Source of the DNA: Promerops cafer
Taxonomy: Eukaryota; Chordata; Aves; Passeriformes; Nectariniidae
Direction of reading: 5' to 3'
Length of the DNA stretch: 64,000 nucleotides
NCBI GenBank assembly: GCA_013398275.1
Contig: VZSE01010145.1
Span: 434,001-498,000 of the forward strand
The notes below the pieces were generated by a model. The model was not told the origin of the DNA, made no database searches, and saw nothing but the letters and a program-made list of their open reading frames with translations. Each line of letters starts with the position of its first letter. The stretch's first letter is position 1. Below are positions 1 to 11,500 of the stretch, in pieces. The position numbers and the translations under genes were made by a program.

Positions 1-1803
1 TTTCCTGCTTGTTTCATGTTCTCTCTCCGTCACAGGCACTGCAGAACTGAGGCATCCTCCTCCTGCTTTCTTTCCAAGGGCCTGTTCAGTGTGAGAGATG
101 CTTAAGCTCCCCTGGTTTCTTCATGTGGCCCTGGCAAAGCAGGTGTCACAGAGCAGATTTAAATAGGGCACTGGTCACTGACGGCCACTGGTGGCTTCCA
201 GGCCCCCCAAACCCCCACACATTAACTGGGATAAAGCCTGATTGCCGTCGTTTCCAGACACATTTAAGTAATTGTCACACTGCACCCCATGAAAGGATGA
301 GCCATCCACAATCTAGTTTTAAAGGCTGCTTTGTGATGAAAAGAGCATTAGATCATTTGATTGCTGTTTTTCTTTGGATGCATCCTCCTACTCACCACCC
401 TGTGGGCATCCATACTCTTTTTTGTTGGACTTGTTTCTGTTCATATGATTTCGTGTGCTTTGGGGCATTTCAGTGTGCCTGCTATTCTTTTTTTCCCCCT
501 GCCTTTTCTTCCTCTCTACTTCTCCATATTTTTGTGGTATATTTGGCAAAGCTGTGGGTTACACCCATGTTTCATCTTGTTGTTTTTGTCATTTATTCAC
601 CAGCTGAGCTCAGAGGAGGATTTGTTTTTCAGTAAAATCTGGGGACTTTATGTTTTTCTTTTTTTGTCTTTTAATAATTTTATAGTTTTGTTGACAAAAT
701 CATAAGAAAATTGAACGATTTGTCCATGGTCGCACATTGACAGTGACTCATTGCTTCTGGCAAAATAAGAATCTGCCTAGAGCTGCCATAGCTTGTACCT
801 CCTCATTCCAGCCATTAGAGAAACTCAGCTCTTGTGTGCATTTGTCACAGATCTAAACGAAAGCTATTTTTTTACATCATCTGGTTCTATGGCACCAGAT
901 GAATTTCCTGGGCACATCTATCGACCACACTGTGTGGTAGACAATAGCAATATTGAGCTGTGAGATGAAGCAGATGTTAGTTCCTGGCCTCTGATAAGTG
1001 GGTTGATAAAGACCTGTAAATCTTGGCCCTCTAGGCCCAGCTGTGTTCCAGTCCTAGATCCACTTGGGAGAAGAGTCTGGGACAATGAAGAAAGGGGCCC
1101 TGAGTGTCTCAATGTTTTGCATTTATTTTAAATTGTTGCACCTCGTCACAACCTGCGCCCAGAGTTCCCACACGTGGTGTGGGCCAGAGCTGCTCTCCCT
1201 GCTCAGACCCATGGGTTATGCCTTGGAGAGCTGAGCCCTGCAGGGGGAAGGAGCTCACTGTTTCAGCACTCCTCACAACAGCAGATAAAAGAGCATCATT
1301 GCCTGCAGAGACAGAAGAAACTCTGTAGAAAGGATCAGTGAGCTTATTGGTTCAGAAAATAAACAGAGAAGACAAGGTGGGAAACATTCCCAGCATTCCC
1401 ACTACTCCATCTCTTTTCTGGCTGGGAATTGAGATGCAGAAAAATTAAAGTTGTATTCAGGCATGAAAGGCCATTCCACAAGAGGGCATTTTCTTTTTGC
1501 TGGACAAGTGTCTTTTCCCTGACCTGCAGGACAGTCTGTCTCTGGTCAGAGCAGTTTCCTAGCAGTGGTGCTGCTTTTGGTAGAAGCTGGCAGGATATGA
1601 GTCTTTCTGTGAGCCTCAGGGGTGCACAAAGCACAGCTTGGTGGTGCCTGTTTCAGAGGGGGGAACAGCCACCTCCACTCAGGCTGGTGCCTTGCTTCTG
1701 CCTCCTGAGGCGACAGAGCTGAGCTCACCATCCCTGACTCCCATTTCCAAGGGTAAACCTTAAAATACTTACAACATTTAGCCATGAAAGCCAAGAATAA
1801 TAA
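1..1803. other. Noncoding stretch, no gene recognised
   Basis: I see no coding exon, RNA gene or recognisable repeat here. The part from about 340 to 720 is T-rich on the + strand with several short poly-T and pyrimidine runs. The open frame covering 123-635 has a Cys/Phe/His-rich product without any domain I recognise, so I treat it as chance. Confidence 0.6.
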
Positions 1804-1819
1804 CAAAAAAAACCCCACA

Positions 1820-1859
1820 AACCAACCAACCAACCAACCAACCAACCAACCAACCAACC
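1820..1859. repeat. (AACC)10 microsatellite
   Basis: Ten uninterrupted AACC units lie inside a longer A/C-rich stretch (about 1804-1882). Read on the minus strand the tract gives GGTT units, which explains a Trp-Leu-Val-Gly periodic peptide in one frame. That peptide is not a real protein. Confidence 0.95.
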
Positions 1860-1882
1860 CAAACCAAAAACCCCAAAAAACT

Positions 1883-2700
1883 GAGTGGAGAAGAGTACCA
1901 ATGTACTTGATCTTTTTTTACAGGCTGAAACACATTCCAGGTCTCTTCCAGTAGCCAAAATCACATCTCTTGGGAGTGGAGAGCCATAGAAAGGTGAGAC
2001 AAAGACATTAGAATATGGCAGGATATGTAATAGAATTATCACGGGCCAAATGAAAGAGTAATTTCATTGTTATGTATAGACTGTGGGTGACATTCAAATT
2101 GCACTTCATCTTCTTTAAGCCTTTCACTCACTAATTCTTTGGAAGGAAAATAATTAAGAAAAGGATCCACTTGGCAACTCATTAGTTTAAAATCTTTCTT
2201 CTTTACAGATTTGGTCAACATTGCTTCCATAGTCTTTTGGAAAATTTTCTTCAGTTTATTGAAGAGACTTCAGTTGCCTCAAACCTTTTAATTTTAGCTC
2301 ATTTAAATATATCAGCCAGTTTCAAGACTTGATAAAGATGAATGCAATTAATCTTAGAGGCCTTATAAATGTTAGGGAAAGAGCTTTTATTTTGAAAAGG
2401 CAGTAGAGCCAAATTAAAATCCTATCTGGTAACCCTCTGAAAATACGAATGTGGGAATTTCTGACTGTAATTAATTTTGTATGGGGATTATAATGACTTA
2501 CATTTACATACAACAAGGATTGCTAAAGAGCTGGTGCAACAGAACTTGTGTGTGAGTGTATATTTGTGTGCATCCATATTATACATATGGAATGCAGTAA
2601 TATAATGTGATAGTTATGTTTTATCATTAGGGTTGGTACTGAGTTTCCATTTCTGCAGTCCATCCCTCCAATAACACAAAACAAATTAATAATTCATCAC
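1883..2700. other. Noncoding stretch, nothing recognised
   Basis: AT-rich sequence with no coding signal, repeat family or structured RNA that I can support. A CR1 fragment begins at its right end. Confidence 0.5.
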
Positions 2701-2791
2701 TTGGTGTGATTCTTGAGGCTGTCCTGTCCAGGGCCAGGAGTTAGGCTTTGATGATCCTTATGAGTCCTTTCCAGCTCAGAATATTCTGTGA
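2701..2791 (+). mobile_element. CR1 LINE 3'-end fragment
   Basis: The sequence follows the 3' tail familiar from avian CR1 elements: a GTGATTCTTGAGG-like opening, then a GGCCAGGAGTT block, a GATGATCCTTATG block and a TCCTTTCCAGCTC block. It ends in ATATTCTGTGAT, a single degenerate copy of the CR1 terminal repeat. Only about 90 bases of this non-LTR retrotransposon remain, as expected for 5'-truncated CR1 copies. Its 3' end points toward higher coordinates. The assignment is from memory of the family consensus. Confidence 0.85.
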
Positions 2792-5700
2792 TCATTACCA
2801 AGAAAACCAGAGGACAATCTAGACCTGGTGTGCACTTTTGTAGCTGAATGTGAGGTTGGCTGGAATGGCAGATCCAAAAAGAGGAACTACCGAGCACAGT
2901 AGATGAGTATCATTGATTGAGAGCTAAAATTTCTTTTTTATTATTTTTATTTTAAAGAAGTAATGCCTAAAGCCATTTGGTTTGCACTAAACAGAATGAC
3001 AGTGGTCTTATGTTTTGGTTTCTTTTAGAAATAAAGGATAATTTTCTCAAGAAAAATATACTTTCCTTTCAACAACATCTGAATACAATTCACGATATAA
3101 AGTAATGATTAGGAAGACTCTGCCCCATTAGAAGCCATAATAAGATCAGGAAATCTCATCAGTCTTGAGTGGGAACATCCTTTCCCTTGGCAAGCCCCAA
3201 GAGGATCATGGACACTTCTGGAATGTTTATTTTTCCATCTCTTAGGTGTTTCAAGCGGCAGATGATGCAGTGTTAGATTGTAATTTTGCCTCTTAGCCCA
3301 TCTCATGTGAGTATTTCTGTGCATTTCTGAGCTCTGGGGCTGAGGGAGGGCGTTGGCCCACCTTTCCAGCCACTCTTTGTGGTCCGTGCATTTAGGGTGC
3401 TATTAAGTTCATCTTTTCAGAGAAACACAGCAGCAGGACATGGGGTTTGTGTCTCTTTGCTCATTTGCTTTAGCCCAGCTTCCCACTTCAGCAACTTGGT
3501 TTGCAACTGAAATATGAAAACCTGGGTAGGGAGGTTACTTGACCAGATTGTGGAGCAGAGCTGACCTTGAATAAGACATGCCAGCTCTGCTGAGAGCATA
3601 CAAATGTGTTACACTGTATAATATGCAGAAAGGTCTTGAGGTCTCTCCCCTCTCTTTAAACATCAAAGATCAGATAATGTGTTTTCATCCTTCAACATTA
3701 AACATTCCGTTGCAGCCTTGGCAAAGGCGGAGAATTGTCTCTGGGATCCGCTGCCGTGGGAGGGCACGGAGTCAAACAGAGTGGCTGAATTTGAAAAGGG
3801 AGAGGAATAATTTTGTGACCAGTAATAAAATGTGTAGCTACAGATATGAAAATAATGATAGGGCTATAACCCGAGCGTGGAGAGAGTCAGAGAGGAGTTC
3901 CCTTCTACACCACGTGGAAGCACTGCACACGTAACGGGGGGGTGTGGGGGTGAAGAGGTGGGATCACCTTGTCTCGAGGTAGCAGATGAATCAGAATTGA
4001 TGAACAACACCAATTAGTTTCTGACAATATTTTCCTCAAAGTACAAAAGTACAAAGGAAGTTAAGAGATCCCAGTAAAGATTTGTTATGTGGATGTTCCT
4101 GGGGACACAAATAATTTTTGTAAAAGCAGGAGCATATTTCAGGGGGTGGTTTGAAGGCTGGATTCATTTTTTGTAGACCTATTACAACTTTGAAATGCTT
4201 GCTGTTGTTTCTGGATATTTTTTAGAAATCAGGAGGTGGAAATGAAATCTTGGCTTTGCAATTTCTATGAAAGAGTTTTTCTGACTTAGATCACAACCAA
4301 GAAAGAGAAACATGCAAGAGTGGATTTTCAGCAGAGAATGGAAGGGAGATGGAGACGGGGTAAAACGGGAACGTGGATGGGGTGCTTTAGGAAAGAGGAG
4401 AATCAGCAAAACCAGTTGCTGCTCAGTTTGTAGAGCTGTGCAGCTACATACTGAATAGGTGGAGATGGCTCCGGGCACTTTGCTGAGGTGGCCAGGAGGG
4501 GTTTTGCTGCTGCCGGCGGGGAGGTGGCTCTGGCAGTGGGAGCGGTCAGTGCTGATCCTTCTTCCAAACCACACCCCGAATGAAACCCTTCTATTGTTTT
4601 CCTTCCAGACCTCTTGGCAGCAACGCTGGCTGCTTCATGCCCTGACACAATAGTGATCACATCTTCTCCTTGTGCTCCACTCAGGTTTTCTCCTGTCCAG
4701 TGGGATTTGGCAGTAGAAATTTGATCAGTGTCATAGTGTTGCCATACATTTTCAGACCTAATTTCTTGGAGGGCTGCCTCCAAGAGCTGCAACATTCTGT
4801 AATTGTTCGGCACACCTGCTTCCAAATACCTCAGTGTAAAACTATTTGTTTTTTCCTGTGAGAAGACTATAGTACAAGTTCTGTTAAGTCTTTGACACCT
4901 AGCCAAAAACTACACCATTCATTTAACCTCAAGCGTTAAAGGCTCTATTCACACACATTAAAAATATTTCACAATTTTCCAGTACGATTTTAAATGGAAA
5001 TGAGAGTGCATGAAAATATCACCTAGTCCAGCATTCAGTATAGGTAGGTATGGGATGATGTGTTGAAACTGAAGCTGGAAATAAAATAATAATAATAAAT
5101 ATAATATTCATTCTTTATAGCTTTAGAAAAATTGACAGCTGCCTATACTCAGGAAGAACAAAGGACAATAAAATACCTTTTGATGACAACTCTGGTGACA
5201 ACTGGTGGCTTATAAGCTGGGGAAGACCACGCAGTATCACCTCCCCATCACAGCATATGTCCTGATGTACAGGTTATGGAGTAGCACTAAGGATTGTCAC
5301 TGGGTGCTGGGCTGGCTGGGTGTCTGATGAAGTCTTCCTTTCATGTACTAGGGCTGCCTCAGAGAAGTTCAGTGAAAAGGGAAATTATCCTTTTATGCAC
5401 ATTGGGAAGTTTTTAGATCCTCCCATGCAAAGATTTCACTTAAACATAAGGTGGCTATTAGTAGTAGCAATACCCATAAAGTTTTCCAGCCTTTTCAATA
5501 TTCAATCATGCTGCTTCATTTTGTCACCTCCTAATGTAACAGAAGAAAAACTGTATCTGTGAGGATTTACAATTACAGTCTCCCACACGTTAGGCATGCT
5601 GATGGCCCAAGGGCACCAAAGGGGTTAAATACCTGCCTATGTTTGCTCCTTCAATATGAAAAAAAAGTGAATTAATTTGCTACCAGCATAGCTTAATTGC

Positions 5701-7250
5701 AGGAGTCGTTAGTGCAGCAGAAGCTAAACCAGGTTGCATATGAAATGTGCTTGTTAAACACAAGCATTTCTCCTGGCTGGGAGGACAACTACACGTATAT
5801 ATTGCATATTTATATGTGCCCTGAAGCTCGTCCTCTTCCACAGAGGAGGTTCTTGTAAGCCATCCTAAAACCAGTTTCTTCACCCTGGGCAAAGTACTTT
5901 TCCCTCTGTGTTCAGTAAACATATTGATATTTCAGTCACTTCTTGAAAACATCAAAGGTAAAAGGAATGAGGGGGCTGCGGATCTTCTGTCTTCTTAGAG
6001 CATAGACACTCTCTTGTTAGGTGCATAAAGAGCAAAGTATATACATATAGCTTTACCTTTACCTGAAGAAACCTTTCTTTCAGGCTGGAGACAACAACAA
6101 CAACAAAAGGACAGAAAGGAAAAAAGAAAGAGAATAAATGTAAAATATCTGTGGAAGAGTATTGATTATACTCCTATTGCAGTCCATATTGAGCATTGGG
6201 AATAAAATGGCTTCCTGACTGATCAGAAGTACAGTGGATAATACACAAACCAAAAACCAAAAGGTGTCGTGACCTGACAACTACATTCTCCTGCATAACC
6301 TGCTCAGGTTATGATGCTGACATGCAGCTGAATAACTCACCCTGATTTATAGTTTATACTGTTCAAATTTTTAGAATTAGCCTGAAAAATATGTGCCTGG
6401 CAGACAAATTTCATTCTCAGGTGTTAGTCAAGTCAGTACACCCTCAAATATTGTAGCATAACCTCTCAAGAATTTTGCTGCACCACAAGATTTCAGCTTG
6501 TATTTTGTGCACCTCCACAAGTAGTGTGGTTGGCTCTGGTTGCAAAGAAAACCACATGGAATTTGAATTGAGTGCAACCAGTGTGGAGTTGGGCTTTAAG
6601 AGAGATAAGAATGCATTTTGCATTTCTCTCCATGAAGTTTTAACTCAGATGATCAGTACTTTAAAAATATCCTCATTGATAACGAGGTCATATCTTTTAT
6701 AAGAAATTAGAGGGATGATCACAGACTTGCATAACATATTGCGCCTGGAGTTATTTTATGATACAAGATGCTGGGGGAAGGGCAGCTTTGAGACATCCTG
6801 CAATTATTTTCTTGACTAACCAAGAAGGAGTCGAGCTACATGGAAAATGTACAAGACAACTAAAGTCAGGGTTAGGGCAAAGTTTCTAAGCAAGCCCAGC
6901 AGTACTAACTGCACAGCCTACTATGAATGGGTCCATTGCATGTGGCCAAGGGATGCAGCTTATTCTTCATAACTCTCTCTTTCTACTTCTCCACACCAGA
7001 GAGACTCAGATACTGACACAAAGTGCCAACTTCTTAGGCCGAGTGCACGTATTCACTCCGTTCTGTCATATTTTTTTAACCTGTCCTAAAATATTGCAAA
7101 GTTAGAAAATAGAAACTCACACCAAATAAAATGCACTTCACATACAAATTATTTCCAAATAACATGCATTTCACAGCAGTGTTTTTCAGGACCAGTCCTT
7201 CTCAAACAAATCTCTAGTAGCATGGAAGCCATTTAGTACTATTAAAGCCA
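2792..7250. other. Noncoding stretch, no gene recognised
   Basis: Ordinary AT-rich sequence without supportable genes. It contains a short ATA/AAT-rich run near 5086-5105, a G-rich run near 3934-3950 that lacks four separated G-tracts, and scattered short open frames that show no domain. I see nothing else to annotate. Confidence 0.5.
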
Positions 7251-7315
7251 GATTGCATTCTGTCAAAAAGGTCCTTTGCAAAAAGGTCCTTGATTGCATT
7301 CTGTCAAAAGGTCCT
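7251..7315. repeat. Local 41-base duplication with nested repeat
   Basis: GATTGCATTCTGTCAAAA followed by GGTCCT starts at 7251 and again at 7292. Inside the first unit the block CAAAAAGGTCCTT is itself repeated (about 7264 and 7279). The whole looks like two rounds of short tandem duplication. No coding role is apparent. Confidence 0.85.
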
Positions 7316-8410
7316 CTACAGTCAGTGAGAAAGTAAGAGGAAGGCAGGAATCTTTTAGGTGCATCATGGCTTCAAGCTCCAAATGTTGCTGGAGATATTT
7401 TCTGATTTTTTTGTACACCTTTATTTTCCAAATAAATGCAAAATTACAATTGGAAAGTTTTCTTAACAAGCAAACAAAACTTTAGGTTGTTTATCCAAGA
7501 AAAAAGAAGAAGGGAGAGAGAATAAGAAAAGGAAAAAGTAAGACTTGAAAAGTTTTGGTCTGAAGATGGTGAAAGCTGAGGTAATTTGTTTAGCCCCAGA
7601 ACAGGTACAGGACTGCTCCAAGAAAGTGCCTCATTCACTCCTGAGCTCCAGGACCACCTGCAGGGATGAAAGGGCACCTCAGGACCCAGGTCCACTCAGG
7701 GTTGGCTTCCCCACTGAGAGTTTCTGCATGGGTGCCAGTGAGTGCCAGTCAGGCTGGCGGCTCTTATGATGTGGACAGGCATCCAGCAGGGACCTGACTG
7801 AGTTAACATTGGTTTAATAAAATTCTTCTGGTACATAAAACTGCTAAAAACTCACAGTGCTATGGAATCAGCACTCTGAGTCCTGGTGTGTCTGTGGAGA
7901 AACTGGTGTTAGCACAATGGGAAAAAAGGCTGCAATCTGCTGAAAATCTACCCAGCTTGAGATGAAATTTTTTGCTTTATACTTTTATCAGATAAATCTT
8001 ATGTAAATGTGATATAAATTTACACTGAGGCAGAGGATTTCTTATATGAGAAGGGTAATTGAGTCATCCTGCCAGTAGCAGATGGCAATACTTTGTGATG
8101 CAGTAGAAGACAGGGCAAAAGGATGAAACAATAGAGGAATTGAGAAGAAGGAGACATTCTCCCCAAACCCCAAAACAATTGACATGTGCCCTTTGGCATG
8201 GACTTCACTTCCATAGAAATATGGACGTTTGTTATCAGCCAATGTCTTCCTCCCCTGCAATAGATAATTTAAAACCAATCCAGCATTCTTCTCAGTTAGA
8301 TTAGCTTCTATTAATCATAAATAATGATACTCAGCATTTTTCATCTCTAACTTATTTAATCAACAATTATTCCTTCATCCCAATATAATGTGTGCATTGT
8401 TATATCCTGT
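7316..8410. other. Noncoding stretch, nothing recognised
   Basis: No gene, repeat family or RNA that I can support. Short open frames on both strands have no recognisable domain. Confidence 0.5.
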
Positions 8411-8500
8411 AGGGAAACTGAGGCATGACAGTTGTTGTTCCAGAGGGAAAAGAAATCATAAACTAGAGTCAGAATTTAATGCTAATCCTTCTTGCCTAAT
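8411..8500 (-). mobile_element. Possible MIR/CORE-SINE relic
   Basis: GGGAAACTGAGGCA at about 8413 matches the reverse complement of the TGCCTCAGTTTCC block of MIR-type SINEs. It is followed at roughly the right distance by an ACTAGAGTCAGAATTTAA stretch that can be laid against the CAGAGCCAGGATTTGAA block. The match is short and degenerate, so it may be coincidence. Confidence 0.35.
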
Positions 8501-11500
8501 TCTTGCTGAAAAGCAGCAATTAAAGCAACACAACAAGATTTAAGCATTTTACTGTGATGACACTGAATTGATTTAAATTCCATTGTTCCAACAGGAACTG
8601 TACGACTGCAGTCAGATCACCAAATTTAGCCCTGCTGTGAGCTTGTGCAACTCCCACATAAGTCACTGGGAGTTATGGCTGGTTTGTACCAGGCCTAGAC
8701 TTGGCACTGAGCAAGCAGCCCTCATGATAATGAAGCAAACTGATTTCAAGCGAATGCTAAAAATTCCTGGCAAAGTAACGTTTCTCTCCTCCTGCCAAGT
8801 GTCATCAACATTATTTTTTGGGTGGATTCAGATCCCTGAGAGCAGAGTTTTCCATTACGCGTTCCTAATTGTTGAAGATTGGGCCTGCTATAAGAGAAGT
8901 AGTGTGTTTAGTTGTACTTGTTACCATAACAGCGGGGTGAAATAGTGCTTTTCTCTCAGCTGGTTAAGCCACAGAATACAGTAGCAGCCTTCCTAGCAAT
9001 GTCAAGGCATTAGACAGAGGCAAAGCAATGCACAGTCAACAGAATGAATGGAACAATTCACACTGTTGTACATAGATATAGAGGTTAAACCCAAACACAT
9101 GAAAAAGTGATGCTGGAAGCACTTGGGAACAGCTGGGCCAGATGAATAACTCAATTGGATGCCATGAGGAACAAATTAAACAACTGACTGGAGACCAGGC
9201 TGCTCGTGTGACAGACACTTTAATCAGGAAGTCAAAAGCTGATTGACAAGATGAAAAGCTGGATGACATGAAAAATGGAAACAGAAGGAACAACACAAGA
9301 AAAGGGCACCCTGGGTCAGCATGCTGACAAAAATAATCAAGTACGACAGGCCATAATCCAGTCTTCGAATGTTTGGCATGGTGCTCGTTATGAAAGTCTG
9401 CAGCCAAGAGGAAAGAAAACTATTATTAAGTGAAGGAAATGATCTGCCTCTCTAGAACTCACTGCTCCGTGTTCATCAGAGATTCTCTTTCTACCCACAA
9501 TGCATTATAGATATATACTAGAAATAGCTTATGTTGAATAACATGAAATAAAATTAAAATAAATCATGTATGTAGAAAAAAAGTACTTCTATAGCAATGT
9601 TAGAGTAAATCATTGCTTTTTCAAAAACCTACAGCTAAACAGGTGTTGACATTGAGTAGGTGTGAAAAGTGAACTGTATATGGGCTTTTTTTTTTTCCCT
9701 ACAGCTGAATGTAAATCTATTGCTTTCAAGTTTTCCATAGGACCTGTTCTACCTAAACTCAGAGACAGGCTGCACCTGAAGTTATCTGCAAAATGTAAGA
9801 AAATGTGAAATTCCCCAGTAGTGCACATTTAAGATATTCTGCACTTGCCGTTCAGTTAAATACCTCCACAAGACCAAGGGGCTGCAGTGTGATAATTGAT
9901 GGTCAAATTCAGGTCCAGAAGAAAGTCATCCTGAACTTAGTGTCTGAAATTCAGAATTTGATACCTAAAAATGTGTCTTATTTTTTTTCAGAAGTTCTGA
10001 AGAGCTTGTGGCAAAGACTGATTTCAAGCTGGTACTCTTGGAAATCAGGTTACTTGGGAACGTCGTTTTGCACATTCCCCTCCACCCTCAGCAGTAAAAG
10101 GTTTGTGTTAATTGTTTTGGGGGATAAGTGGAGTCAGGTTCTGCTGCAAGTACAGTAGATTTCAGGGAGTGTACACAGGCCTGACAGGAGTGTTTGGTGA
10201 CAACTTCAGCATGACTTTTTCCAAGCTTGGGATGGAGAGAGCTTTCGTGAAAGAGTGTTGGAACTTGAGCTCTAATCTTGAAAATGGGTGACCTGATGTA
10301 GGATTAGGTGGCCTTGTAGAGAGTTTCTGTATATCATGTATATCATTGCACACAAAGGTTTGTGCTGCTGGTAACTAAAGAAGAATTAACCACAGCAGGG
10401 CATGCCTCAGTTTCAGCTTCTTGCCTTTTGTCAGAAGGGTGTGATATGTTGTCTCCTAACTGAGATAATGACAGCTTTTTGTTACTGAAGTGCTTTTCTT
10501 TGTTTTAGAGAACAGTATTTAAAACAACACTCTGAATGTCAGCTTTAATGTGGAGCACTCTCTGCTGGAAAGAAAGCTACCAGTAAAAAAGCACCACCAA
10601 AAATTGGTAGAAGAGGAAGAGTCTGAATTTGAGATTAATTTATTTCTGAGACTTTTTGTTCCTGTCAGCCTCTCCTTTCATTGCCAGTGTCTTTGGGATT
10701 ATTGTTGCAGTTTTGTGGCTTTTTGTGTCTCTGTGTTTTCCTTTATTTCCCTCCCTTCAGCAGTGGTCTTCTGTTTCAGTGACAGCACAGACCCAGGAGC
10801 TGTTTCATCTCTTCCACCTTTGTTTTTCTGAACAACAGCAATGATCACTGGAACAACAAATCCTCTGCTGGTACTAAGCTGTGCCCAGGTTGATGTTTCC
10901 CACAAACAATGGCATTAAACTTCCTGGAAATCCCAAAACTGCGTTGAACAAGGAAACTGGTGCTTCAGAGGATGTGGTAGGGTGAATGATTGTATTGTCT
11001 TCCTTTAGCTTTATCTGCTTTTGCCCTGGCATCTGCCTTTGTGATGTCTTTCTTTAAGGCTTTTAATTCTTGCTTGTCCTGTAATGTGTTGTAGAGGCAG
11101 GACATGCTGTGCTCTCCTCTAGGAACTTTGGATTTGTTCTTTTCTTGTTTTGCTGCTCTCTTACTCAAAGATAAAGGTCATCGTGACAGGAAACACGGTA
11201 TATTCTTGCTGCTGCTGGTGGTAAAACTTAGAATAAATGAGCTTTGTTCTTGATTTAAATTCTGGTAGACAGATGTTTCTGCATTCAAGAAGCTTGCTGT
11301 ACTTGAGACAAGTTTTTTTCCATTCGGCGTGAAGAAATTAAAGCCTGTTCATACATGGCCACAGTGTAGGAGGAGGGGTTGTGAGATGTTGCCCTATGTC
11401 AGTCCTGACTTTCAGATGAGTGAGATGAAAGAAGACAGTAGGAAGGTTCTTGAAAGCAGGGTTTGTCAGCCTCATGAGATAAACCCAGCAAATCCTTAAA

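Noticed and set aside
123..635. Open frame of about 170 codons on the + strand
   Set aside because: T-rich DNA giving a Phe/Cys/Leu-rich product. No domain, signal or exon boundary is convincing.
1546..2042. Repeating Trp-Leu-Val-Gly peptide on the minus strand
   Set aside because: It is only the translation of the (AACC)10 microsatellite. The same holds near 15.9 kb.
3934..3952. G7-TGT-G5 run, considered as a G-quadruplex
   Set aside because: It does not give four separate G3 tracts without splitting the runs awkwardly.
9050..9420. Plus-strand stretch with a partly protein-like look in one frame
   Set aside because: Interrupted by several TGA codons in a short distance, and no homologous family comes to mind. 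Reading TGA as Trp (a mitochondrial insertion) gives no mitochondrial protein.
10965..11168. Lys/Ala-rich open frame on the minus strand that looks somewhat like a ribosomal or chromatin protein tail
   Set aside because: The first codon is TTG rather than ATG, a stop lies just upstream, and I cannot match it to any named protein. A processed pseudogene fragment is possible but unsupported.
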